Origin: Herbaspirillum sp. AP02
GTDB taxonomy: Bacteria > Pseudomonadota > Gammaproteobacteria > Burkholderiales > Burkholderiaceae_D
Direction of reading: 5' to 3'
DNA length: 64,000 nucleotides
Assembly (NCBI RefSeq): GCF_015767275.1
Contig: NZ_JADWMY010000014.1
Location: forward strand, 1 to 64,000
Part shown: positions 25,080 through 33,227 of the stretch, piece by piece
How positions within the stretch are numbered: the first letter of the stretch is position 1
How the letters are laid out: each line of letters opens with the position of its first letter
The notes under the pieces: generated by a model
What the model was told of the DNA's origin: nothing
Seen by the model: only the letters and a program-made list of their open reading frames with translations
Databases searched by the model: none
Translations under genes and position numbers: made by a program

Positions 25080-25958
25080 CTAGTCTTTAAAGGTGTAGCC
25101 GCAGGCCTTCATTTCCTTACGAACTTCCTGTTTCCAAGCGCCAGGGCCATCCATTTGGACGTACACAACTCCGCTGATGTCGTTCGGTACTTCAATATCA
25201 CCCTTTACCAGCGGGCAGACATTTTTTCGACCGAGCTTGGCCATTAAATAGCCGTGCTCAAACACGACATTCTGACGGGCACGCTGACGGGGATGCATAT
25301 TTGATTCATGAAAACCCCGACCTTGGTCACAAGGCGTGTAGAGAACAAGTGCGAAATCCGCATCACTGGTGTAGTGCTCAATCTTCTCGATAATTGTCAT
25401 TCCAGAGCTCGCCTGCTCATGCAGAATGATTGGCTCAAGACCCAAGTCGGAAACATAGCGTGCCACTTCCTGCTTAGCCTCATTGTCACGGCCGTGCACT
25501 ATGAATACCTTGCGTTTATTACGTGCGTTCGCAGGTGTTTCAGCACTCTCACCAAAAAATGATGCGCTTGTCGGCCCAGATGCCGGCGTTGAAATCAACG
25601 GCTGCTGTTCCGCGGCCGCTGGCGGCCAAGAAGCGGTAGTCGCCGCACGAGCTGTGACCTTAGGCTGTTCGCCGAACTCTAAATAGTCCAGCAGCGGTGT
25701 GAATTCCCGAGCGATGAAGTCTCGACGCTCTTGGTAGGACTTGAATTTCGGCTGGATGAAATGCCAGAAAGAAACCAAATCACGATTGACGCGGACAAAT
25801 GCCGGCACGTGGGCCTGAGCATCCGGCATCGACAACAAATCCTGTCTCAGAACACTATATTCGTTTCCATTAACCTTGCCGCCTGTCGCATGCGATGTGA
25901 GCAAATTCGAGAGGTAGTGAGCCCTTTCGAAAGGCGTACGGAGGAAGTCTAAGCTCAT
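25080..25958 (-). CDS. TIR-like domain protein (CAP12/Pycsar-type TIR)
   Basis: This 292-residue protein has at residues 149-292 the PF10137-type TIR-like domain: KVFIVHGRDNEAKQEVARY, then SSGMTIIEKIEHY with the putative catalytic glutamate, then the FALVLYTPCDQG and QNVVFEHGYLMAKLGR segments. Domains of this type degrade NAD+ or bind nucleotides in antiphage systems. Residues 1-110 are a helical unknown domain (FWHFIQPKFKSYQERRDFI), joined by a proline/alanine-rich linker. No cyclic-nucleotide synthase is adjacent, so activation may come through the N-terminal part. The ATG lies after a weak purine stretch. Confidence 0.75.
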   Translation of the reverse strand: MSLDFLRTPFERAHYLSNLLTSHATGGKVNGNEYSVLRQDLLSMPDAQAHVPAFVRVNRDLVSFWHFIQPKFKSYQERRDFIAREFTPLLDYLEFGEQPKVTARAATTASWPPAAAEQQPLISTPASGPTSASFFGESAETPANARNKRKVFIVHGRDNEAKQEVARYVSDLGLEPIILHEQASSGMTIIEKIEHYTSDADFALVLYTPCDQGRGFHESNMHPRQRARQNVVFEHGYLMAKLGRKNVCPLVKGDIEVPNDISGVVYVQMDGPGAWKQEVRKEMKACGYTFKD

Positions 25959-26171
25959 GTCTGTTTGCCTGATGGTTTATTCGAATTATTGCCAGTGTAC
26001 TACCATCAAGTCTCACCAAATCCGCTTAACCGCTCCCATGTTCCACGGCTGGCCAGGGAAGGCGCTCGCGCAAGCATGGGCTTCCCATGTTCATAACGAG
26101 GCGGCTCCAAGTGACGAACCAACCACTGCACCAGACTGAAAAAATCCAATCACAAAAAATGAAAGTATAGT

Positions 26172-26196
26172 TATACGTAAACCACTTTAACGTATA
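26172..26196. promoter_or_regulatory. Palindromic operator upstream of XRE gene
   Basis: TATACGT and ACGTATA form an inverted repeat with an 11-base spacer immediately before the ATG at 26206, consistent with autoregulation. The preceding 210 bp (25959-26171) contain no other feature I can support. Confidence 0.4.
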
Positions 26197-26205
26197 CATC
26201 TATAT

Positions 26206-26595
26206 ATGCCTCCGCGTCCCCGCGCCATCTGGCAGCTCCCTCCATCGACGCAAACCGCCCTCGAAAAACTTGGCGCAGACCTCGCCGTCGCACGCCTGCG
26301 CCGTAAAGAGTCCCTCAAGGTCTGGGCGGGTCGCATGGGCGTCTCTATCCCCACCCTCCAGCGCCTCGAGGCCGGCGACCCAACCGTAAGCGTCGGCATT
26401 CTCGCCACCGCACTGTGGCTCCTCCGGCGGGACCATGAACTGGCGCAATTGGCGGACCCTGAACAGGACCTGGACGCCATTGACCGGGACGTCCGTAAAG
26501 CGATGGAGTTGGGTAGGAAGAGGTCGAAAGCCTCGGCCGAAGCACGTCTTGGGCGACGGCAGAACGGAGAAACAGACGAAACTGGGGCCGACTAA
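26206..26595 (+). CDS. XRE-family regulator (orphan HipB-like)
   Basis: This 129-residue protein has an XRE helix-turn-helix at about residues 25-75 (KVWAGRMGVSIPTLQRLEAGDPTVS) and a C-terminal tail rich in basic residues. This type usually precedes a hipA kinase gene; here 26596-26771 has only a hairpin, so the toxin partner is missing or has been replaced. It may now regulate itself through the adjacent palindrome. Confidence 0.7.
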   Translation: MPPRPRAIWQLPPSTQTALEKLGADLAVARLRRKESLKVWAGRMGVSIPTLQRLEAGDPTVSVGILATALWLLRRDHELAQLADPEQDLDAIDRDVRKAMELGRKRSKASAEARLGRRQNGETDETGAD

Positions 26596-26684
26596 GGGAA
26601 ATAAGGCTGGGCAGGACTTGACGCACATCCGCTCCGGCGAAAATAGATTCGCTTCATGGTCAAAGATGGTGCCCCAAAGCTGTA

Positions 26685-26709
26685 CCGTCGGCCTGCATAA
26701 GGCCGGCGG
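26685..26709. terminator. Hairpin between XRE and convergent HEPN gene
   Basis: CCGTCGGCCT and AGGCCGGCGG pair over ten positions with one G-T mismatch and a five-base loop. It lies between converging genes, so it may serve both. Confidence 0.5.
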
Positions 26710-26771
26710 ATATGTATGCCATCATGTCCCTCTGACGCGGTAAAGGTCAATACAGGCGGGGAGGTGAGTGG

Positions 26772-27308
26772 CTATTGGCCATTCACCTCCCACTGCTTCC
26801 ATTTGGCGATGGGCAAGATATACATCATCAAATCTAGTGACTTAACGAAGTTCTGCTCCTGTCCTTGAAGGTTCTTAGTCCATTTCATCCCGTGGAAAAG
26901 ATTGTTACGGTAGCGGAGAATCACCAGTAAGCACGCAGCCAGCTGTAACTCGTCGCTAGCCTCGTCATCTCGGAGAACTTGATGCACCAGCTCCTCGTAT
27001 CTCCTTTCACGGTTACGGAAACGAAGGTCTCTGAATTCCGCATCCTGCTGTTCGCCACCGGTATAGCGATGTTTGAAATAGGCCAGCGTATTCTTCGTGA
27101 GGTCAGGCTTGTATTCGTCGTTTTCAATTACATATTGCGCGACCACCATCATCCGGGCTGGGCTCGCGGATGAGCCACACACCTGCCCCTCGAAAAAACC
27201 CCAGTAGATAGAGAAACTCCTGGCTGCTTCCTTCTCACTCTCCTGCAGCGGAAAATCTCCTCGCGACTGCTCGTAAATGGCGTCAAATATGTCCACCTGT
27301 TTCTCCAT
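26772..27308 (-). CDS. HEPN-like protein
   Basis: From ATG 27308 (MEKQVDIFDAIYEQS) this is a 178-residue helical protein. Near residue 150 it has RYRNNLFHGMKW, an R(x4)H motif like that of HEPN/Apea-type domains, where RNxxxH forms an RNase site. A longer open frame to 27383 adds 25 residues that overlap no other gene, so the start is not certain. Its position 200 bp downstream of the large protein at 27513 on the same strand suggests co-transcription, possibly as an RNase effector. Confidence 0.5.
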   Translation of the reverse strand: MEKQVDIFDAIYEQSRGDFPLQESEKEAARSFSIYWGFFEGQVCGSSASPARMMVVAQYVIENDEYKPDLTKNTLAYFKHRYTGGEQQDAEFRDLRFRNRERRYEELVHQVLRDDEASDELQLAACLLVILRYRNNLFHGMKWTKNLQGQEQNFVKSLDLMMYILPIAKWKQWEVNGQ

Positions 27309-27512
27309 GTGAAGCACGGCCGCTCTAGCCGGTACCCCAGATTCGCAGTACCCGGAATATGTGCGTTGCCAACGTCGGCTCAACCAGTGCCAATATCACG
27401 CATATTGCGACGGACCTGACATCCCGGGATATCAGCGCGCACAGTCGATGTCGGTCGTCCTTAAACGCGCAATATGCGCTATCTCTGCTAACTTTCTTCA
27501 ACGCATCTGAAT

Positions 27513-29201
27513 TCATGCGGCACCTCCCTTGACGGCGAATCGAAGGAACAACGCATGACCATATGCCCAGGGTGACATGTTCACGCCTGGTACATCAACC
27601 ACTATGCCCTTTGTCGCTGTCAGGTGAGGCATCACGGCCGCGTACATCACCAACCCGAGTGCCTCAACTGCATGCCACAGCTCTTCAGCTTCTGCGGCCC
27701 AGACTAAATGAGGCAGTTCGTCCTCCGGTGTGGCGGCTTTTCCTGCAGTCATTAGCTGCGCGTACAATCCATGCGCAAAGTCCTCCATGACCTCTTTCAG
27801 CTTCACTGAATCAACATCGTCCATCCCTTGCGGCTGTACATAACGAAGGTGCTGAATACGGGGGCGTATTGCGCGAATCCAAGCACTCTCCTCCACCAAC
27901 TGCATCTCGGAAAGACTCAGCAACGAAAATATATCGTTCGGCCGCTCAAGTTTCAGGTTTTCAATCAACTGGTACACGAACCCTGTGGGTAACCTGGCGA
28001 CCATAGGCGTCGGCTCAAGTCCGAATTTCTCTAAGTAGCTATCCCAGTTCAAGCCGAGCTTGTCCAATCGAAGAAGTACAAAATGCAGGTTGACGCGGCA
28101 ATACTCCGATGGGCCGCCATCATATGCCATCTCCTTTGGGTAATCCCTGTGCATATACAGGTCTCCGCGAATCTTACGCGCCCCTTCATATCTCTTTCGC
28201 AACCGCTTGCAGTCATCAATTCCGATGTATCGAACTATCCGCCCCGGAACAATCTCGTTGGGCTTCAACGTCTCAAGAACCCATACATACCGCATCCCGT
28301 TGATAAGCCACGCGCCGCTTCCCTCTTCGTTAATGTCGATAGTCAGCGGCGTCTGGATGGCGGCGGTGGATTTACGGAGGGACAATTCCAGCTGGTGCCA
28401 GCAGTACAACTCATTTCCCCGCGCTATTTCATATGAACTGCTCGGGTCGTCTTCGTCCTGCTCAACTTGCAGTACAAGCTCAGTGTTAACGGCATCCGTC
28501 ATTGATACAGACGTCGGGTGGCCGGGGACGGCATAGGGGTCATCGCAGAGTCGAAGAACAGCATATCCGTCAAGGACCGCGTGACCGTTCGACTCCAAAT
28601 GCCTGCGTAATTTCTCCAAGGCGGCGGGTGCGCCGTCCAACCAAGGAGTGCCAGGAGAGACCGGTGACACGATTCCCAGCGGCCAAACAGCAGTGGCACC
28701 AGTCACACCCGCCTCCGTACGCACCATAGTTGTGAAGCTGAGAGCATGCGGACTCAGCGAAATCGACAAGACATCCAACGGCAGCTGTCCTCGGGTCCGC
28801 AATGAATCAACCCATTCGCGCAATTCCTTCGCCAGTTCGTCCCAAGAGGCGTAATCCGTCTCAATCGGAATATTCCGGTCTAGTCCCGTGAACGTCAGCA
28901 AAGCAACTTCTTTATGGGGGTGTGAATGCCAAGCATCCCATCCTTGCAACTTGGATGCTGCCTTCAGGGTATTGGAGTGAGAAGTTTTGATGCCGTGTAC
29001 CGCAAGTTCAATTTTGAGTTGCTTGGCGAGCAGTTTAGGGTCGCCTTCAAGAAATCCCGCAAGTCGCGAAACAACTTGGCGAGCACCCGCAATCGTAAAA
29101 CGTGGCGCCGATAGGCACACAAATTCCCACAAGGCTTCAGCCCGGGATTCAAAGGAGATGGGGGCGCTATTCGGCCGACGGCCGGTATCAGAGGCGTGCA
29201 T
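27513..29201 (-). CDS. Large unknown protein with N-terminal glyoxalase-related-type motif
   Basis: This protein has about 562 residues from ATG 29201, chosen because GGAG lies eight bases upstream; the open frame extends to TTG 29345. An early segment, QLKIELAVHGIKTSHSNTLKAASKLQGW, resembles the small domain (alpha-helical, SHSQ/N..LE..A...G..) found in several proteins annotated as glyoxalase-related and near toxins. The rest, about 480 residues, has no recognised family. It is divergent to the Ntn-hydrolase gene across a highly structured intergenic region, and a HEPN gene follows it. Function unknown. Confidence 0.5.
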   Translation of the reverse strand: MHASDTGRRPNSAPISFESRAEALWEFVCLSAPRFTIAGARQVVSRLAGFLEGDPKLLAKQLKIELAVHGIKTSHSNTLKAASKLQGWDAWHSHPHKEVALLTFTGLDRNIPIETDYASWDELAKELREWVDSLRTRGQLPLDVLSISLSPHALSFTTMVRTEAGVTGATAVWPLGIVSPVSPGTPWLDGAPAALEKLRRHLESNGHAVLDGYAVLRLCDDPYAVPGHPTSVSMTDAVNTELVLQVEQDEDDPSSSYEIARGNELYCWHQLELSLRKSTAAIQTPLTIDINEEGSGAWLINGMRYVWVLETLKPNEIVPGRIVRYIGIDDCKRLRKRYEGARKIRGDLYMHRDYPKEMAYDGGPSEYCRVNLHFVLLRLDKLGLNWDSYLEKFGLEPTPMVARLPTGFVYQLIENLKLERPNDIFSLLSLSEMQLVEESAWIRAIRPRIQHLRYVQPQGMDDVDSVKLKEVMEDFAHGLYAQLMTAGKAATPEDELPHLVWAAEAEELWHAVEALGLVMYAAVMPHLTATKGIVVDVPGVNMSPWAYGHALFLRFAVKGGAA

Positions 29202-29440
29202 TAATTGAGCTCCAGTGCGGAAAGCGACGACGAACGGCACGCGTTGTTCGGCTTTCCAGGAGTTCAATAAGAGCCGTGGGATGGGGTATTGCGAAGCTGG
29301 TTTTGCCAGGCCGGACAAGTCCGGTGCGTGCACTGACGGGAGCAACTCACCCGCGGTTCGGCGAACCGTGAATAAATAGTAAAGACAATCAGCTCATCGT
29401 GTCAAGCAAGTTGCAGACACCCCTTTTTGAACCCGGCGGC

Positions 29441-29460
29441 CCCGGGCGGGCGCCCGGGGT
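29441..29460. other. Very GC-rich hairpin
   Basis: CCCCGGGCG and CGCCCGGGG form a perfect 9-bp stem with a two-base loop, flanked by GAACCC (29430) and GGGTTC (29458) which allow an alternative pairing. It stands in the divergent intergenic region 29202-29584. Confidence 0.5.
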
Positions 29461-29482
29461 TCGGTCTCTATAGCAAGCCTCA

Positions 29483-29529
29483 ACCCCCATCAAAACGGTA
29501 CTCGGCGAATACTGTTTTGGCGGGGGTTC
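29483..29529. ncRNA. Long stem-loop upstream of Ntn-hydrolase gene, possible structured RNA
   Basis: AACCCCC...GGGGGTT encloses CAAAACGGTA...TACTGTTTTG: 7 bp, a two-base internal loop, then 10 bp with one G-T pair, and a nine-base loop. It is followed by CCGGG-ATTCGAG-CCCC, which resembles a tRNA T-arm but lacks a complete cloverleaf. With the hairpin at 29441 it could be a structured leader of the gene at 29585, a small RNA on either strand, or a tRNA-like attachment-site fragment. The sequence alone cannot decide. Confidence 0.4.
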
Positions 29530-29584
29530 CGGGATTCGAGCCCCAATTATATGATTGGTCTTTTCAAAACTCAACAGGTAGGCA

Positions 29585-30430
29585 ATGACATCAGTTATCG
29601 CGTGGATTGCTCAGGTGGACAAACGCCGCCCGGAGGACGACGAGCGCCCCAGCACTCGAGGTAGTGGCCTCTATTTCGCCACTGATAGCCGCCGAACTGT
29701 AGAGCAGACATTGCCAGGCGGGCAAATCAAGGAGGTTCTCACTGATGACTGCGTGAAGGCATTTGCTCCCGCCGGGACGCGGGACATCTTCGCTTTCGCC
29801 GGCGATGCCACCTTTCCACCAGCAGCTCTGGGAAAAATCGAGACCTTACTGTCAGGCGACACCGAACGGTTCAACGCAATGGACGCTTACGAAAGAAGCG
29901 CCGAAATCTTCAACATCCTTAAGACCGATTTCGACGCACTTCTCACGAAGCCAACATACGAATTCTGGATTCTGCATGGAACCAGAACCGGCGCCATGTC
30001 CGGTGCAGAGTTCCACCTCTTTCAATATTCGTACACGTTCGAGAATCCGCAACTTACATACGGCATCGTGCAATGCGATACCGAGCACTCCGTCGCCCTA
30101 GAACGTCTCGGCACAGGCAAAGCGGTCGTACTGTCCTCGGTAGAGGCAACAGTCAAGAAATCGGGGACGGTGAGCTCCTCGCAATTCTCCGCATTCTGCG
30201 ATGCGGTCCAGGGAAGGACTGCAACCCAGGACAAATACTCCGGCGGCCCAATTCAGCTGGTCGGCTTGCTGAACATCAATGACGCGATTCACATGGGCGT
30301 AGTCACACCCATCGGAACATATTTCAGAGGCAGCACCTCCCCCCCATCCAATCCTAAAGAGTTCTATTGGCGGAACACCACATTCGAGAACGTCGATATC
30401 GACGGTTCCCCAAGGAAAAATCTCAAGTAG
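29585..30430 (+). CDS. Proteasome-like Ntn-hydrolase
   Basis: This 281-residue protein begins MTSVIAWIAQVD and reaches SGLYFATDSRRT, reminiscent of proteasome beta and related Ntn-hydrolases. In those, the residue after Met (here Thr2) becomes the N-terminal nucleophile and xxxATDSR follows on the next strand. A putative FAFAGDA strand and a VLSSVEATV segment fit the four-layer fold. The substrate is unknown. The ATG is preceded by AGGTAGGC and by the structured region. It appears to be a single-gene unit; the 216 bp after it contain only a small inverted repeat (CTAGGA/TCCTAG near 30602). Confidence 0.55.
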   Translation: MTSVIAWIAQVDKRRPEDDERPSTRGSGLYFATDSRRTVEQTLPGGQIKEVLTDDCVKAFAPAGTRDIFAFAGDATFPPAALGKIETLLSGDTERFNAMDAYERSAEIFNILKTDFDALLTKPTYEFWILHGTRTGAMSGAEFHLFQYSYTFENPQLTYGIVQCDTEHSVALERLGTGKAVVLSSVEATVKKSGTVSSSQFSAFCDAVQGRTATQDKYSGGPIQLVGLLNINDAIHMGVVTPIGTYFRGSTSPPSNPKEFYWRNTTFENVDIDGSPRKNLK

Positions 30431-30646
30431 CTCAAAATGCCATCTAGTTCATCGTGAATGTCGGCTTGGCTTCCTCCTCTGAGAATATCTTTGGCATGAT
30501 TGCGCAGTTCATAGAAAAGGCGTTATGGAGCATGTCAGCATGCGTCGGGGGCTCCGGAAGATTTCGCACAAATCCGCAAAGAATGCAGACAACTCGATTT
30601 TCTAGGAACGTCCTAGATATTTCATGACAAAGAAAACCAAGCGAAC

Positions 30647-31795
30647 ATGACCGTAACGGACGATATCTTGAACGAGCTTCGATATCGGAGCGAAAGCGTA
30701 GACCTGGACTTCAAGCAAGCCCAATATAGATTTATTGGTGCCGGCGAACAGGAGAAATCGGAGCTTCTTAAGGATATCCTTGCCATCGCCAACTCTTGGA
30801 GGGAAGGCACTGGATACATCCTTATCGGTTTCAAGGACTGCACGCCAAACCCAGCCGACGTTACTGGCATCAGTACGGACGACCACATTGACGATGCCCA
30901 ACTGCAGCAATTCGTGAATGGGAAAGTCGAACCTCCCTTGCACTTTAAGTACGAAGAGAGAGTGTTCGAGGAAAAAATTGTCGCTATCATCTCCATCCCG
31001 AAGCAGCAGCGCCCGTTCTCTGTTTATGCAGGGTACGGCAAGGTCCGCTCCAACGTCGTGTATGTGCGCCGCGGAAGTGCTACCGTGGAAGCGTCGCCGG
31101 CCGAGATAATCAAGATGAGTCGCGCTGAAGGAAGACCCGCAGATAGCCAGATTTCGATTGAATTGCTCAATCACCAGAATGAATCATTGAGTCTGACGCA
31201 GAATCTACGATTCCTCCACTTCGATGAATTGCCGGAATTCTCTGTGCCATATACCGGTCGTGACATCACTTCGATTCTAGGGACCGACAGCACCACAAAC
31301 TTCAACTATTACCGCGACCTTGCGAGCTATGCAGCTTTGGTCCTCAGCAGCATCCAGCTTCGCTTCAAAATCCGCAACCAATCGAACGTTTCCCTGCGAG
31401 ACCTAAAGCTCGAACTCCACGTCACCACCCCAGATGTAAAGTACAAGTTCATCGAAAAGACTCGATTCCCTGACAGGCCATCCATGAAGAGAGAGCTTGG
31501 TCGACACTTCCGCACGCCACCGCCAGTTAACCCCCGTGCCTTCCACATAGAAAACCGAGGCAAGCACCAAGTATGCTTTGCGCGAGCCGAGAGCGTGCTG
31601 GCCGGTGAAGACTTCATTTCGGAGCCGGTATTGCTGCGCCTTCAGGCACAGTGTGAAGTGACGCTGGAGGTACGCATCTTGGCCGAACAGCTGCCCGCTC
31701 CAATCATCCAGACCTTTACGTTTACGGTCACAGGCGACCAAGAAAAACATGACACAGACACGCTACTCAAACTGGTCCAAAGAGGAGGCAGGTGA
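30647..31795 (+). CDS. AlbA_2 (Schlafen-type) domain protein
   Basis: In this 382-residue protein residues 1-150 match the AlbA_2 putative nucleic-acid-binding domain: SVDLDFKQAQY, then LLKDILAIANSWREGTGYILIGFKD, and VYVRRGSATVEASPAEI at the end of the domain. The C-terminal half is beta-rich and unrecognised (FSVPYTGRDITSI to the end). AlbA_2 proteins are frequent in defence islands and some Schlafen relatives are RNases, but no catalytic set is evident here. It stands alone between the Ntn-hydrolase and IS3 remnant. Confidence 0.65.
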   Translation: MTVTDDILNELRYRSESVDLDFKQAQYRFIGAGEQEKSELLKDILAIANSWREGTGYILIGFKDCTPNPADVTGISTDDHIDDAQLQQFVNGKVEPPLHFKYEERVFEEKIVAIISIPKQQRPFSVYAGYGKVRSNVVYVRRGSATVEASPAEIIKMSRAEGRPADSQISIELLNHQNESLSLTQNLRFLHFDELPEFSVPYTGRDITSILGTDSTTNFNYYRDLASYAALVLSSIQLRFKIRNQSNVSLRDLKLELHVTTPDVKYKFIEKTRFPDRPSMKRELGRHFRTPPPVNPRAFHIENRGKHQVCFARAESVLAGEDFISEPVLLRLQAQCEVTLEVRILAEQLPAPIIQTFTFTVTGDQEKHDTDTLLKLVQRGGR

Positions 31796-31877
31796 CGGTT
31801 ATTTCTGCAATTGAGGGAAACACACGATGTGAAAAGGGAAAAGCTAGGCAGAACGCAAACCCTTTTCAAGTAGGAAC

Positions 31878-32030
31878 AGAAAAGCTTATTCACCCTGATA
31901 TGAAAAAAAATATTCTATCGGGCCTCATGGGGTGAATTTCAACTTTTAGATGCTTTTCTAAAGTACGCTAAGTTCAATAAAATCAAATACCTAGCGTGCA
32001 TGAAAAATTTCAGAGAAAAGCTTTTATTCC
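31878..32030. repeat. AAAAGCTT repeats, candidate right transposon end
   Basis: AGAAAAGCTTATTC (31878) and GAGAAAAGCTTTTATTCC (32013-32030) are in the inverse orientation to the copies at 3113-3153; the 32013 copy matches the first left copy at 17 of 18 positions. A further hairpin-forming pair (ATTCACCC/GGGTGAAT) flanks the 31889-31940 segment. The 318 bp from 31796 to 32113 contain no gene. Confidence 0.35.
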
Positions 32031-32113
32031 AGTTCATCAAGTTGTTGTCACTCAACAATAGAAGCACTTATTTGACGTAAAAATGGTGACCTGCGTTGGT
32101 AATTTGTAAGCAG

Positions 32114-32958
32114 TTAGGCAGTGAGCCAGTTGTCGGTCATATTCGATTCCGGCCAGGCGTGACGGACCGTAGCTGAAGGCTGGTAGGTATGTACGCTATG
32201 CGGTCTGCGCTCGCTGTAGAACTGACGCCATCTTTCGATCAGCACTTTTGCTTTCGGCCCGACTGCGGAACCACTCCCGGTTAAGCAGCTCGTCGCGCAG
32301 TTTGCCATTGAAGATTTCCACGAATCCGATCTGCCATGGACTGCCTGGCGCGATGAAGGCGGGACCAACGGAGGCATCTCGCAGCCATTGCATGACCTTG
32401 ACCGCTATGAACTCCGCTCAGTTGTCCGACCTCACATAGGCTGGCTTCCCACGTAATCGCATCAATCGCGAGAGCGTCAGGATGACATTCTAGGAGCACA
32501 AACTGGCGGCAACTTCGATGTTCAGGGCGTTTCTAGGTGTGTTCATCAATCACGCACGGCATCTCCAACGAGCGCCCATCTACCATCTGGTCACGAACAA
32601 AGTCGTAGCTCCAGACCGAATTAGGCTTGGTTGCTTCAGGTTGCCGAATATCATTGCCGCATCGACGCCTCCGAAGCCGCTTTCGCGGAATGCCAAGTTT
32701 GAGCGCGCTCCAGAGCCGTCGCACTCGGGACTCGCTCAAGGCCAGCCAGGCAGGCATACGCTGATAGCGGAAGCAAGGGAGCTCTTGCGATGCCGCGAAG
32801 AACTGCTGCATCAGGCTCCGATCCTTTTCAGGTTGTAGCAACTGATAACCCGTTACCCGCCGGCTTAGTTGCAGATAACGACATGCCTTGCGTTGCGACA
32901 GCCCCCCCGAACGAGTAAGGGCTTCCAGCGCCTCATGCCAGCCCGCGGAGGTCATCAC
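32114..32958 (-). pseudogene. Degenerate IS3-family transposase (orfB)
   Basis: Reading on the minus strand from 32958, MMTSAGWHEALEALTRSGG and KACRYLQLSRR begin an IS3-type orfB. It continues as PNSVWSYDFVRDQMVDGRSL and then, after frame changes, [20 protein letters not shown] and [15 protein letters not shown]. The DDE core is split over three frames, and the usual SDNGAEF segment (near 32410) is damaged. No orfA and no intact end repeats were seen, so the element is dead. It separates the Ntn/AlbA cargo from the GTPase operon. Confidence 0.75.
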
Positions 32959-33227
32959 TTTTTCGGCTTAACCTATGCCGGTGCACGATTCATTCTGTCG
33001 ACGCAACTTCTCCGACAAACATAGTTATTCACCAATAATTAATTTCTACGTTGTAGCTCAACGTAAGTCACAAAAAGAAACTGTTATCATAAGATCACGC
33101 ATCACCTAAAAATTTGCACGCTGCGTCGGGGGGCCGACGTAAATCATTCACGCAATTAAAATTACAACGATGACAGCAATACCGTCAGAGCATCGACGTA
33201 GATCTATGCGGTCTGGGAGAGGGGAAT

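Noticed and set aside
29483-29545. tRNA gene
   Set aside because: The segment ends in a T-arm-like hairpin, but the D-arm, anticodon arm and acceptor stem cannot be completed and no CCA is present.
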